The position numbers and the translations under genes were made by a program. Source: Acidobacteriota bacterium (GTDB lineage: Bacteria > Acidobacteriota > Terriglobia > Bryobacterales > Bryobacteraceae). Taken from it: a stretch of 64,000 bases of DNA. The notes under the pieces were generated by a model, which was not told the DNA's origin, did no database searches, and worked only from the letters and a program-made list of their open reading frames with translations. Positions 8,286 through 17,457 of this stretch are shown here, piece after piece. The stretch is from positions 62,001 to 126,000 of the forward strand of contig CANIVU010000004.1 of NCBI GenBank assembly GCA_947470805.1, written 5' to 3'. Positions within the stretch are counted from its first letter, which is position 1. Every line of letters starts with the position of its first letter.

Positions 8286-10703
8286 TTACTGCACGTTGAC
8301 GGTGACGCCTGTTTGCGAGGCGACGCCGCCGATATTGACGACCACTGGTTGGGCCCCGGTTGCGCTGGCGGCGGGGATGGTGGCGTTGATTTGGTTCAGG
8401 CCGGGGACGCCCGGGGCGACACCGGCGTAGGCGAGGGTTGCCGTTTGGCCACCGATGGTAACGGTGGTGTTGGCGGTGGACATGTTCACGCCGCCACCGG
8501 TGAGGTAGATGGCGACGATGGTGCCCTTGGCGGCCGGGGCGGTGGCGCTATTGAGCGTGCCGGTCTGGTTGAGGATGGCGCCGGGGCCGGTGCCGGAGGC
8601 GTTGATGGTGAACAGGCCGGGGGCGGTGGGGGCTACCGTTTTTGTTGCGGCGGGCGAGGACTGCGCGCCGTAGGTGGCGATGACGCTGGTTAGCGTTTTG
8701 CCACTGACGGCGGTAGGGACGATGGCGCCGGCCTGGCCGGCGGTGGTGTAGGTGAGTTGGGCGGCTGTGCCATCGAAGGTGATCTTCAGGCCGGGAACAC
8801 CGAGGTTCGTGCCGAAGATGGTGACCAATTGGCCGGGGGCGATGGCGCCGTTGGCGTAGCTGGCGGCGTTGACGACCGCGGTGACTGCGGGCGTGGGGAT
8901 TGTGCCGATTGTGAGGGTGACGGGGATGCGGACTTCGGTGGCGCCGCCCATGTAGACGGTCACCGCGCCGTTGTAGACGCCGGTGGGAAGGTCCTTGGCG
9001 CTGATGGCCAGGTCGAAGCTGCCGGGAAGGGCGCCGCCGGTGATGTTTGGCGTGAGCCAGTTGCCCCCATTTTCGGTGGAGGCGTAGAGTGACCAGGTAG
9101 GTGGGGTGTTGACGCCGGTGTAGTTCAGCTCGATTTTCTGGGTTGCGGTGGCCGCGAAGTTGAGCCGGGCGGAGTTGGCGGTGATCTTGGCGGCGGGGAA
9201 GGTTTGGGTGGCGAACTGTGTTTTGAGCCAGGCCAAGCGGCCGTCGATGACAGCTTGGAGGCCGGGGGTGTTGGCGCCGTCGAGCCCGCCGCCGGGCTGT
9301 CCACCGGGTTGTCCGCCCGGTTGCTGCGTGATTGTGGGGAGAGGCGCGGATATGGCGGTCTCGAACTGGTCGAACGTGTTGAGCAGTTGGGTATCTGCCT
9401 GGACATAGGGGCGGATCATGGCGCGGATGGCGTTGGCGCGGGCGACTAGTTTTTCGCCGTTGAAGATGCGCGTGACGAGGTCCTTATAGATCTGGCGGTA
9501 GCGCTCCTTGTATTCCGGGATATCCCAGAGCTTCGTGGCAAGCGGGCGGGTGGCGCTGGCGGCGCCGCCTCCTGGGAAGCCACCGCCGGGAGGCAGGCCA
9601 CCGGGAGGGAGTCCGCCGGGAGGTAGACCACCTGGAGGCAGGCCTCCGGGAGGAAGCCCGCCGGGCGGCAGACCGCCACCCCCACCGGGGAAGCCGCCGC
9701 CGGTTTGCGTGTATTCGGTGGCGAGTTCGGTGAGAGAAACGTTGCCCATGTTCAGCGCGCCGAAAGCGAGGCTGGGATCCCAGACGATCCAGACCCAGCG
9801 CTTGTCGGACGGGCGGCGGTAGATGTTGAAGTTCTGATTGAGGCCGACGTAGCTATCGAGGTTGACGGTGGCGTTGTCGAGGGCGAGCGCGGTAAGGACG
9901 CTGTCGATGTCCATCAGCGGTTCCAGTTTGGCCTTGAGCTGCGCGGCGGGCGTGGTGTCGACGATTTTGCAGAGTTCGATCAGGTCGGCCCAGTCGTCTG
10001 CCTCTTCGTTGGTCTGTTTTTCCCACACCTCTTTGTACTTGGCTTTGTCGTCGCCGAGGTCGGCGAAGCTGGCGCCGATGTTGCCCTTGTAGAGATTGCC
10101 GGTGTCTTCTTTGCTGCCGAAGTAGTTTTTCAGGAAGTCGCTATTGACGACTTCGCCGAGCACGTAGAGGCCGATGTATTCGTCGTTGACGTAGAGCGCC
10201 GCGTAGTTGGTGCGGGGGGCTTTGAGGCCGAGGGCGGTGGCCATCTCGTAGTAGAGAGGCTCGCGGACGAGGGATGGATCGTTGAGGCCGTTGGAGAGGT
10301 TGAAGGCGCCGATCCCTTCGATTTTCTGGCCCTTAACGAATTCGTTGAGCTTGATGCGGAAGGGCTTTTTCAGGGTGCGTGCGCCGGAGTAGGAACTGTT
10401 GCCCTTGTAGCGGACGCCGACGGAGGCGAACTTATAGGGCCCCCATTCGAGGGAGCCTTCGAGGTATATGGCCTGTTGCTCGGTGCCGAGGTAGTTCTTA
10501 GCGAGCTGGGCCCAGTAGTCGGGCTGGGCGAAGCGGATGCGGATTTCGTGGACCTTGTCGCCGGACCAGGCGGGATGCGGGGGCGGCGTTTGGGCGAACA
10601 GGGCGGAGATCGCCGCCAGGAAAATGACAGGGAGTTTTATTGTTCTGTAACAATTAACGCCCCCTTCCGGGATTCCGTTTCGGGCCGCCCCGGATCTTTG
10701 CAC
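8286..10703 (-). CDS. Secreted CotH-kinase-family surface protein with PPGGL repeats and Solibacter C-terminal domain
   Basis: About 800 residues. A signal peptide (TIKLPVIFLAAISALFAQ) is followed by a CotH domain (about 350 residues; strand YKFASVGVRYKGNSS, FNLSNGLNDPSLVREPL, VWIVWDPSLAFG). CotH proteins are atypical protein kinases or spore-coat-type structural proteins. A Pro-Gly stretch interrupts the CotH region. Then comes a BACON-like beta domain and a C-terminal TIGR03437 domain (VVNAASYANGAIAPGQLVTIFGTNLG-type opening). The start is uncertain: GTG at 10703 clears the upstream cupin gene (stop at 10708) but has a poor ribosome site; an ATG at 10748 overlaps that gene. Confidence 0.85.
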   Translation of the reverse strand: MQRSGAARNGIPEGGVNCYRTIKLPVIFLAAISALFAQTPPPHPAWSGDKVHEIRIRFAQPDYWAQLAKNYLGTEQQAIYLEGSLEWGPYKFASVGVRYKGNSSYSGARTLKKPFRIKLNEFVKGQKIEGIGAFNLSNGLNDPSLVREPLYYEMATALGLKAPRTNYAALYVNDEYIGLYVLGEVVNSDFLKNYFGSKEDTGNLYKGNIGASFADLGDDKAKYKEVWEKQTNEEADDWADLIELCKIVDTTPAAQLKAKLEPLMDIDSVLTALALDNATVNLDSYVGLNQNFNIYRRPSDKRWVWIVWDPSLAFGALNMGNVSLTELATEYTQTGGGFPGGGGGLPPGGLPPGGLPPGGLPPGGLPPGGLPPGGGFPGGGAASATRPLATKLWDIPEYKERYRQIYKDLVTRIFNGEKLVARANAIRAMIRPYVQADTQLLNTFDQFETAISAPLPTITQQPGGQPGGQPGGGLDGANTPGLQAVIDGRLAWLKTQFATQTFPAAKITANSARLNFAATATQKIELNYTGVNTPPTWSLYASTENGGNWLTPNITGGALPGSFDLAISAKDLPTGVYNGAVTVYMGGATEVRIPVTLTIGTIPTPAVTAVVNAASYANGAIAPGQLVTIFGTNLGVPGLKITFDGTAAQLTYTTAGQAGAIVPTAVSGKTLTSVIATYGAQSSPAATKTVAPTAPGLFTINASGTGPGAILNQTGTLNSATAPAAKGTIVAIYLTGGGVNMSTANTTVTIGGQTATLAYAGVAPGVPGLNQINATIPAASATGAQPVVVNIGGVASQTGVTVNVQ
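9560..9705 (-). repeat. 15-bp coding repeats encoding PPGGL units
   Basis: Inside the CotH gene about six 15-bp units encode PPGGL, flanked by GGGFPGGGG stretches. The unit length keeps the frame, so copy number can change without breaking the gene. It looks like a flexible collagen-like linker inserted into the CotH domain. Confidence 0.85.
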
Positions 10704-10707
10704 TTCT

Positions 10708-11076
10708 TTACTTTGGGGGCTGCGACTGCTTTTGACGGAGGTATGCATCGTTGCCGGCGAGCCAGTCGGCACGGATGGGGGCGAAGAGGTCGAAGACCAC
10801 CGAATCTTCCAGCACTTCGACGCGGTGCGGGAGGTTGGAGGGGATCTGCATCACCTCGCCGGCGTCGACGATATACTCCTCGCCGGCGGCGATGAATTTC
10901 AGTTTTCCTTCGAGAACCATCGATACTTGTTCGTTCTCGTGGTGGTGCTCGGGAACGATGCCGCCTTTGGCCAGGCGGAGGTAGGCGATGGTCATGCGGT
11001 CGGTGTGGAGAGCCTGCCGGGCAAAGGTCGGGTTCAGTTGTTCGAGCGGGATGTTTTTCCAACGATGAAGCTTCAT
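10708..11076 (-). CDS. Small cupin-domain protein
   Basis: 122 residues from the ATG at 11076; the longer open frame upstream runs into the divergent rfbA gene and is not used. A single cupin domain is visible: motif 1 GGIVPEHHHENEQVSMVLEGK with three His and one Glu as metal ligands, and motif 2 VMQIPSNLPHRVEVLED with the last His. Such mononuclear cupins bind a small ligand or act as sugar or amino-acid isomerases or dioxygenases; no specific substrate is indicated. It is divergent from the rfb operon with 37 bases between. Confidence 0.8.
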   Translation of the reverse strand: MKLHRWKNIPLEQLNPTFARQALHTDRMTIAYLRLAKGGIVPEHHHENEQVSMVLEGKLKFIAAGEEYIVDAGEVMQIPSNLPHRVEVLEDSVVFDLFAPIRADWLAGNDAYLRQKQSQPPK

Positions 11077-11113
11077 ACGAGGGGCGAGTGTATCATGGGT
11101 CACAGGAACACAC

Positions 11114-11851
11114 ATGGCAATGAAGGGTGTTGTGCTGGCTGGAGGGACGGGAAGCCGCCTCTTTCCACTCACCAAAATTACGAACAAGCATCTGCTTCCG
11201 GTCTACGATAAGCCGATGATCTACTACCCGATTCAGACCTTGGTCGATGCGGGTATTGAAGACATCCTGATCGTGACGGGGGGGCGGAACGCCGGCGATT
11301 TTCTACGCCTGCTGGCCAATGGGAAGGAGTTCGGTCTGACCCACTTGGACTACACCTACCAGGAAGGCGAAGGCGGCATCGCCGAAGCGCTGGGGCTGGC
11401 ACATCACTTTGGCGCCGGGCACCGGCTGTGCGTGATTCTCGGGGATAACATCATCGAAGGCTCCATTCGTGAGGCCGTTGAGGACTTCCGGAAACAGCCG
11501 TCGGGCGCCAAAATCCTGCTGAAAGAAGTGGAAGACGCCGAGCGGTTTGGTGTGGCCGAGATGGCCGATGGAAAGATCCTGGGCATTGAAGAGAAGCCGA
11601 AGAAGCCGAAGTCGAATCTGGCCGTTACCGGCATCTACATGTACGACGAAACGGTGTTCGATAAGGTGCAGCAGCTGAAGCGAAGCGACCGCGGCGAACT
11701 GGAAATCACGGACGTCAATAATGCCTATATCGCCGAAGGTTCGATGACCTTTGCGCAGCTCGAGGGCTGGTGGACCGACGCCGGAACGTTTGAAAGCCTG
11801 CTGCGGGCGAACAATCTGGTTGCCGAAACGCAGGAGCGCAAGGGTGAGTGA
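11114..11851 (+). CDS. rfbA: Glucose-1-phosphate thymidylyltransferase (short form)
   Basis: 245 residues. Makes dTDP-glucose from glucose-1-phosphate and dTTP, the first step of dTDP-rhamnose and related sugars. The nucleotide-binding motif GVVLAGGTGSRLFPLT is at the N-terminus, with the PVYDKPMIYYP motif near residue 30, the metal/active site ILGDNIIEG near residue 105 and GWWTDAGTFESLL near the C-terminus. It is about 45 residues shorter than classical RmlA (~290), like the short RfbA group. An AGGA ribosome site precedes it. It is the first gene of the rfbACB operon and overlaps rfbC by 8 bp. Confidence 0.92.
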   Translation: MAMKGVVLAGGTGSRLFPLTKITNKHLLPVYDKPMIYYPIQTLVDAGIEDILIVTGGRNAGDFLRLLANGKEFGLTHLDYTYQEGEGGIAEALGLAHHFGAGHRLCVILGDNIIEGSIREAVEDFRKQPSGAKILLKEVEDAERFGVAEMADGKILGIEEKPKKPKSNLAVTGIYMYDETVFDKVQQLKRSDRGELEITDVNNAYIAEGSMTFAQLEGWWTDAGTFESLLRANNLVAETQERKGE

Positions 11852-12389
11852 GCCAATAGAGTATTCGATTCCCTGGAACGAAGAGAAGGGGATTGGCAAT
11901 GTCATTCTGAAGGCCGAGGCGGAACAGTTGATTCCCGGCGTGAAGGTGATTCCGTACGCGCTGTGGCCGGACGACCGGGGCTACTTTTTGGAAGTGGCGC
12001 GGATGGGGCAGGGCGGGGTGGCGGACTTCCCGCACGAGTCGACGCAGGTGTCGGCGGCGTTGAGCTTGCCGGGCACGATCAAGGCATTTCATATCCACCG
12101 GTTCCAGACCGATTACTGGTCGCCGGCGTCGGGCATGTTCCAGGTGGCGCTGGTGGACCTGCGCGCCGATTCGCCTGCGTTCGGGCGACGGAACACGTTC
12201 TATGTGGGGGCGCTGCGGCCGTGGCAGATTTTGATTCCGCCGGGCGTGGGCCATGGGTATAAAGTGATCAGCCACGAGCCGGCGATGCTGGTGTACGTGA
12301 CGAACCGGATCTACAATCCCGCCGACGAGGGCCGGATTGCGTACAACGATCCAGGAATCAATTACGACTGGGAGTTGCAGCACAAATGA
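11844..12389 (+). CDS. rfbC: dTDP-4-dehydrorhamnose 3,5-epimerase family protein
   Basis: 181 residues from the GTG at 11844, preceded by CGCAAGG as ribosome site; earlier starts overlap rfbA deeply and encode unlike sequence. RmlC-type cupin: AFHIHRFQTDYW holds the catalytic His region, QVALVDLRADSPAFGR the central strand and PPGVGHGYKVIS the second His. It inverts C3 and C5 of dTDP-4-keto-6-deoxyglucose. The sequence is rather diverged from classical RmlC, so a single-carbon epimerase acting on the same intermediate is possible. Confidence 0.85.
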   Translation: MSEPIEYSIPWNEEKGIGNVILKAEAEQLIPGVKVIPYALWPDDRGYFLEVARMGQGGVADFPHESTQVSAALSLPGTIKAFHIHRFQTDYWSPASGMFQVALVDLRADSPAFGRRNTFYVGALRPWQILIPPGVGHGYKVISHEPAMLVYVTNRIYNPADEGRIAYNDPGINYDWELQHK

Positions 12390-13396
12390 GACTGCTCGTA
12401 ACGGGCGGGGCCGGGTTCATCGGGTCCGCGTTTGTCCGGCTGGCGTTGTCGGGATCGGACGATTTGGCGCTGGGCAACCTGGACGTGTTGTCGTACGCGG
12501 GCAATCTGGAAAATCTGGTTTCAGTGTTGGGTGACGCCCGTTACCGGTTCTTCAAGACCGACGTCGCCGACGCGGCGGGCGTGGAAGCGGTGTTCGCCGA
12601 GTTCCAACCGGACGCGGTGGTGCACTTCGCGGCGGAGTCCCATGTGGACCGCAGTATCCATTCGCCGGAGCCGGTGATCCGGACCAACCTGAACGGCACC
12701 TTCACGATGCTGGAGGCGGCGCGGCGGCACAAGACTCCCCGGTTTCTGCATGTTTCCACCGACGAGGTGTACGGTTCGATCGACGAGCCGCACGATGCCG
12801 ACGAGGCGTATCCGCTGCGGGCGAGCAGCCCGTATTCGGCTTCGAAGGCGGGCAGCGATCTATTGGCGCTTTCCTACTACACGACGTACAAAATGAACGT
12901 GAGCGTGACGCGGGCGTCGAACAACTACGGCCCGTTTCAGTTTCCGGAGAAGTTGATTCCGCTGATGATCGCCAATGCGCTGGAGGGCAAGCAGCTGCCC
13001 GTGTATGGCGACGGGATGCAGATTCGGGACTGGTTGTATGTGGATGACCATTGTCGGGCGATCCGCGCGGTGTTGGACAATGGGCGCGCGGGCGAGGTTT
13101 ATAACATCGGCGGGAGCCGGGCGTTGCCGAATATCGAAGTGGTGCAGCGGATTCTGGAGGCGACCGGGCAGCCGGAATCGCTGATCAAATACGTGGCGGA
13201 CCGGCCGGGGCACGATCGGCGTTATGCCATTACGAGTGAGAAGGTGGAACGCGAGACCGGTTGGAAGCCGCAGGTGGAGTTTGAAGCCGGGCTGGCGGAG
13301 ACGGTGCGCTGGTACAAAGAGAACGCGGCCTGGATCGCCAATGTGCGCAGCGGGGCGTATCGCGACTTTTACGAAAAGAACTACGGCGCGCGGTAG
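12386..13396 (+). CDS. rfbB: dTDP-glucose 4,6-dehydratase
   Basis: 336 residues; ATGA overlap with rfbC. Extended SDR: NAD motif VTGGAGFIGSAFVR at the N-terminus, HFAAESHVDRSI near residue 80, the catalytic STDEVYGS Thr-Asp-Glu triad and YSASKAGSD with Tyr and Lys. RASNNYGPFQFPEKLIPL and VDDHCRAI complete the RmlB signature. It converts dTDP-glucose to dTDP-4-keto-6-deoxyglucose. No rfbD follows; the gene ends three bases from the convergent EAL gene. Confidence 0.95.
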   Translation: MRLLVTGGAGFIGSAFVRLALSGSDDLALGNLDVLSYAGNLENLVSVLGDARYRFFKTDVADAAGVEAVFAEFQPDAVVHFAAESHVDRSIHSPEPVIRTNLNGTFTMLEAARRHKTPRFLHVSTDEVYGSIDEPHDADEAYPLRASSPYSASKAGSDLLALSYYTTYKMNVSVTRASNNYGPFQFPEKLIPLMIANALEGKQLPVYGDGMQIRDWLYVDDHCRAIRAVLDNGRAGEVYNIGGSRALPNIEVVQRILEATGQPESLIKYVADRPGHDRRYAITSEKVERETGWKPQVEFEAGLAETVRWYKENAAWIANVRSGAYRDFYEKNYGAR

Positions 13397-13399
13397 CTG

Positions 13400-15556
13400 T
13401 TAGTGGCAGATGCGGGAGGCTGCGACCATTCCGGTTGCGGTCTCCGCGGGCACTGGTTTTGCGAAGTAGTAGCCCTGGGCATAGGGACAGTCGATATTGC
13501 GCAGCCATTCGAGTTGTTCGATGGTTTCGACGCCTTCGGCAATGACGTCGAGTTTCAAGTTGCGGGCGAGAGAAACGACGGCTTTGACGACCTCGGCGCA
13601 GTTGTCATCGACCTCGACGCGGGAGATGAAAGACCGGTCAATCTTGAGGGCGTCGAAGGGCAGATTGGTGAGGTAGTTGAGCGAAGAGTAGCCGGTGCCG
13701 AAGTCATCGATCATGAGGCCGACGCCGACGTTATGCAGACGCCGGAGGATGTCGGCGGCGACCTGAATTTCGCCGATCAAAACGCTTTCGGTGACCTCCA
13801 GGCAGAAAGCGCCTTCGGGGAGCGCGAGGTCTGTCACCACGCGGGAGACCAGGTCGATCAGTTCCCGGTCGAAGAACTGTTTCACGCTCAGGTTTACGGA
13901 GACCTGCAGATTCGCGCCGGGGAGGAGGCGGAGCCATTCGGCGAACTGTCGGGCCGATTCTTCCATGGCCCAGGCCCCGATGGGGATGATCATGCCGGTT
14001 TCTTCGGCGATGGGGATGAACTTGAGCGGCGGGACGAGGCCGAGCGTGGGGTGGCGCCAACGAATAAGCGCCTCGAAGCCCGCCAATGTGCCGGATACGA
14101 TGTCGACCTTGGGCTGATAGAACAGAACGAATTCCTGGTTGTCGAGTGCGTGCCGCAGGTCGATTTCCAGGTCCATGCGGTGCATGGCGTCGCGCCGCAT
14201 CTCACAATCAAAATTGATGGAGCGGGCGCGGCCCAGCGCCTTTGCCTTGTGGAGGGCGATTTCCGAATCGCGTAGGAGTTCGAAGGCGTGTTCGTAGTTG
14301 TCGCCGTGGCTGAGGGCGATACCGATGGAGGCGGAGAGGCGGATTTCGCGGCCGGCGAGGTGGAGCGGACGGCGGACCTGCGCCTGCAGGCGATCGGCAA
14401 TGGAACGGGCCATTTCTATTTTGGCAACGTCGTTCAAGATCAGCAGAAACGTGTCCCCGTGTACGCGAGCGAGATAATCCTCCGGACGGCCATCGGTGGA
14501 GACCGTACGAGTGGCGCGTTCCAGACGGAGCGCGATCTCGCGGAGGATGCGGTCCCCGGCCGTCGCTCCCAGGCTTTCGTTGACGACGCGAAACCGGTCG
14601 ATATCGAGTAGCAACAGGGCGAAGGGGACCGCCGCGCCTTGCCTGGCGGCACTTAACATCCTGTCCACGCGCTCCAGAATGTTCTCTCTATTCGGCAGTT
14701 GTGTCAGCCAGTCGATGCTCTTGTTGCGGGTGATATCGGTCTGCAGCCCGGTCAGGCGCAGCAACTGGCCGTCCCGATCGCGTTCGACATTTGCCCGGCA
14801 GTAGATCCAGCGGATCTCGCCGGAAGGGGTGACGATGCGGTACTCCTGGCCAAATTCGAACTGATCTGGATTGGCGCGTAAGGAGCGGAAGGCCGTTTCC
14901 ACCGTCTCCACGTCTTCGCGGTGGACGACGGAGAGCCAGTCCTCCAGATGCGTCGGGCCCACGATTGGCCGGCCGCTGAGGCGACCCCATTCCGACGAAA
15001 ACCAGAAAGTATCGGTGGAGACGTTCCACTCCCAGATAACGTCGGTGGAGACGGCGGTGGCACGGAAGACCCGTTCGGCGCGGTCGCGCGCGCCTTGGCC
15101 GGCGTCCTTCTGCCGCAGTTGGGATTGCACGCGGGCCAGCCCCCGTCCGCCCTCGACCCCGATCGCCAGACAGTCATTGGCACCGGCTTCGAGCGCGGCG
15201 GTTTCAATGCCGCCTTTGGTTTCATTGGCCAGCATGATGACGGGCAGTTGCTGGGGCGTCCAGGCGGCCCGCAGCAGGCGGAGTAGATCCAGGCCGGCCA
15301 TACCGGGCAGTGTTTCGCCGAGCAGGATCAGTTCCACTTCGCTTTCGCGAATCCGCTCCAGGGCTTCCCCCGCGGTGGCGGCCATATCGACACTGTATCC
15401 GGCGCTGGTAAGGCTATTCGTCAGATCGCCATAGGTCTCCGGGGATGGGTCGATGACAAGGATGTGCCTGGGCTGTACGAACGCAAACTGCACCTCCTCG
15501 CTTTCCGGTGGCGGAGGCGGAGGCACAGGTTGACTGGATGTAGGCCACAGTCCCAT
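13400..15556 (-). CDS. REC-PAS-GGDEF-EAL protein, probable c-di-GMP phosphodiesterase
   Basis: About 718 residues. Order: receiver-like domain (residues ~30-150), PAS_3 domain with a PAC tail (~165-285), GGDEF (~300-460) and EAL (~470-715). The receiver has lost its phosphoacceptor (LLGETLPG where LLDxxLPG is expected). GGDEF reads HGDTF, so cyclase activity is unlikely. EAL is intact: EALIRW, VNLS, LEVTES, DDFGTGYSS, KIDRSF, EGVE and QGYYFAKP. So it probably degrades c-di-GMP, tuned by the PAS domain. The start is uncertain: ATG 15556 (AGGA directly abuts it) or ATG 15607, which would overlap the divergent sulfatase promoter. Confidence 0.88.
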   Translation of the reverse strand: MGLWPTSSQPVPPPPPPESEEVQFAFVQPRHILVIDPSPETYGDLTNSLTSAGYSVDMAATAGEALERIRESEVELILLGETLPGMAGLDLLRLLRAAWTPQQLPVIMLANETKGGIETAALEAGANDCLAIGVEGGRGLARVQSQLRQKDAGQGARDRAERVFRATAVSTDVIWEWNVSTDTFWFSSEWGRLSGRPIVGPTHLEDWLSVVHREDVETVETAFRSLRANPDQFEFGQEYRIVTPSGEIRWIYCRANVERDRDGQLLRLTGLQTDITRNKSIDWLTQLPNRENILERVDRMLSAARQGAAVPFALLLLDIDRFRVVNESLGATAGDRILREIALRLERATRTVSTDGRPEDYLARVHGDTFLLILNDVAKIEMARSIADRLQAQVRRPLHLAGREIRLSASIGIALSHGDNYEHAFELLRDSEIALHKAKALGRARSINFDCEMRRDAMHRMDLEIDLRHALDNQEFVLFYQPKVDIVSGTLAGFEALIRWRHPTLGLVPPLKFIPIAEETGMIIPIGAWAMEESARQFAEWLRLLPGANLQVSVNLSVKQFFDRELIDLVSRVVTDLALPEGAFCLEVTESVLIGEIQVAADILRRLHNVGVGLMIDDFGTGYSSLNYLTNLPFDALKIDRSFISRVEVDDNCAEVVKAVVSLARNLKLDVIAEGVETIEQLEWLRNIDCPYAQGYYFAKPVPAETATGMVAASRICH

Positions 15557-15597
15557 TCCTTTGTCGTATCGGCGACCGGCGAAGATTCTTGAATTGA

Positions 15598-15603
15598 TAC
15601 GAT
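15598..15603 (+). promoter_or_regulatory. Putative -10 box (TACGAT), leaderless start
   Basis: TACGAT ends six bases before the sulfatase ATG at 15610; no ribosome site is present. Confidence 0.35.
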
Positions 15604-15609
15604 GCATGA

Positions 15610-17448
15610 ATGCAACGTCGACAGTTTCTTCGCGCCGCGGGTGCTCCCCTGGCCGCGATGGGGTATGCCGCGGATAAGCCACGGCCGAACATACTTTGGA
15701 TCTCCTGCGAAGACTCCAGTCCCTACGCTTTTTCCTGTTATGGCGACCCGCTGGCGTGGACGCCGAACATCGACGCATTCGCCAAGACCGGTGTCCGCTA
15801 CACGCATTGCTACAGCGTTGCCGGTGTGTGCGCGCCCACGCGGTCGGGGATCATTACCGGGATGTACCCGGCCTCGATCGGTTCGCAGTTCATGCGCTGC
15901 CAGATTCAGCGGCCCGCCTTCGTTCGTTGCTTTCCGGAGTATCTGCGGGATGCCGGTTATTACGCCACCAACAACGTAAAGACCGACTACAACTTCGCCG
16001 TGCCGAAGGCCGCCTGGGACGAGGTGTCCCGGCAAGCGCACTGGCGCAAACGGCCGGCGGGCAAGCCGTTCTTCGCCGTTTTCAATACGGAAACTTCGCA
16101 CGAATCGAAGATTCGCGTGACGGGCGAAGAACATGCCAAGGTAACACCGCATGTGACCCGCCGCGTGGATCGAGCGAAGGTGCCCGTGCCGCCCTACTGG
16201 CCCGACACGGACGCCGTGCGCGAGCAGATCGCCAACTTCTACGAGTGCGTGAGCGAGGTCGACTACGAGGCCGGTCAGCTCCTGAAGCAGTTGAAGGAAG
16301 ACGGGCTGGCCGACGACACGATCGTGTTTTTCTGGTCCGACCACGGCGTGGGCCTTCCGCGGTCCAAGCGTTGGAACTACGAGTCCGGTACGCGGGCGCC
16401 GCTGATCGTCCACATCCCGGAGAAGTGGCGCGCGGCCGGACAGGCCAAGCCGGGGACGGTGGATGACCAATTGGTGTCGTTCCTCGATCTGGCGCCGACA
16501 GTGCTGAATCTGGCCGGCGTGCCGGTGCCGAAGCACTTCCAGGGCCGGGCATTCCTGGGGCCAACGCTCACCGCGGCGCGAGAGTACATCTACTCCTGCC
16601 ACGACCGGATGGACGAACGGTACGAGACGATCCGCGCCACACGCGATAAACGCTATCGCTACATTCGGAACTACCGGCCGTTCCTGCCGTACTACCAGTA
16701 CATGAACACCTCCGAAGGCTCCCCGGTGATGAAGGACCTGCGGCGGTTGCATGCCGAAGGGAAACTAACTCCGATCGCCGCCCGGTGGATGGCCGACACC
16801 AAGCCGGTCGAAGAGTTGTACGACACCGAGAACGATCCGCACGAGATCCGGAATCTGGCCGGGGATATCGCCCTCCGGCCCGTATTGGAGCGGATGCGGA
16901 AGGCGCACGTCGCCTGGCAGGAGGAGGTCCAGGATCTGGGCCTGTTTCCGGAGGGCGAGATTCTGCGGGAGGAAAAGAAGCTGGGAAACCGTCATGCGAT
17001 TCTTCGGCAACCGGGGCGGGGGAAGCTGCTGTCGGCGCTGCGGGCGGTGGCTGGAACTACCGATCCGGGCGTGCTGCGGGCGGCTTTGGCGCATCCGGAG
17101 GCGTCGGTCCGTTACTGGGGCGCCACGGGCCTGGCGAATTTGAAGTTGCGGGCGGAGGCGCTCGATGACGAATCGCCCAGCGTACGGATTGCGGCGGCGA
17201 TGGCTTGCTTGCGCGCGGGAGAAGACGCGAAGGCGGTGGAGGTGTTGCGGGCGGCTCTGGAGGATCCGGAGGAGATGATCCGGCTGGAAGCCGGGAACGC
17301 GGCCGACCGGATTGGCGAGCGAGCGCGCTCTTTGGAAAAGGCGCTGGAGGCGCGGTTGAACGATCCGCGGGATAAGACGAACTATCCGTCGCGAGTCGCC
17401 AACCGGGTTCTGAACGTGCTGCGAGGGACGGACCGGGAGGTGAAGTAG
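15610..17448 (+). CDS. Exported type I sulfatase with C-terminal HEAT-like repeats
   Basis: 612 residues. Leader MQRRQFLRAAGAPLAAMGYA is Tat-like. The sulfatase core starts with PNILWISCEDSSPY (metal site; a Cys and a Glu-Asp pair replace the usual ADD). The formylglycine motif CAPTR (CxPxR) lies near residue 78; FFWSDHGVGLPRSKRWNYESGTRAPLI-type sequence near residue 235 carries the Asp-His metal ligands. Residues ~470-600 form alternating helices (DPGVLRAALAHPEASVRYWG; SPSVRIAAAMACL; DPEEMIRLEAGN) typical of HEAT repeats. Probably desulfates a polysaccharide or glycan outside the cytoplasm; the substrate is unknown. Confidence 0.88.
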   Translation: MQRRQFLRAAGAPLAAMGYAADKPRPNILWISCEDSSPYAFSCYGDPLAWTPNIDAFAKTGVRYTHCYSVAGVCAPTRSGIITGMYPASIGSQFMRCQIQRPAFVRCFPEYLRDAGYYATNNVKTDYNFAVPKAAWDEVSRQAHWRKRPAGKPFFAVFNTETSHESKIRVTGEEHAKVTPHVTRRVDRAKVPVPPYWPDTDAVREQIANFYECVSEVDYEAGQLLKQLKEDGLADDTIVFFWSDHGVGLPRSKRWNYESGTRAPLIVHIPEKWRAAGQAKPGTVDDQLVSFLDLAPTVLNLAGVPVPKHFQGRAFLGPTLTAAREYIYSCHDRMDERYETIRATRDKRYRYIRNYRPFLPYYQYMNTSEGSPVMKDLRRLHAEGKLTPIAARWMADTKPVEELYDTENDPHEIRNLAGDIALRPVLERMRKAHVAWQEEVQDLGLFPEGEILREEKKLGNRHAILRQPGRGKLLSALRAVAGTTDPGVLRAALAHPEASVRYWGATGLANLKLRAEALDDESPSVRIAAAMACLRAGEDAKAVEVLRAALEDPEEMIRLEAGNAADRIGERARSLEKALEARLNDPRDKTNYPSRVANRVLNVLRGTDREVK

Positions 17449-17457
17449 GAGGGTTGA

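Noticed and set aside
9560..9705. CRISPR-like periodic repeats
   Set aside because: The 15-bp period lies in frame in the CotH gene and encodes PPGGL; there are no spacers.
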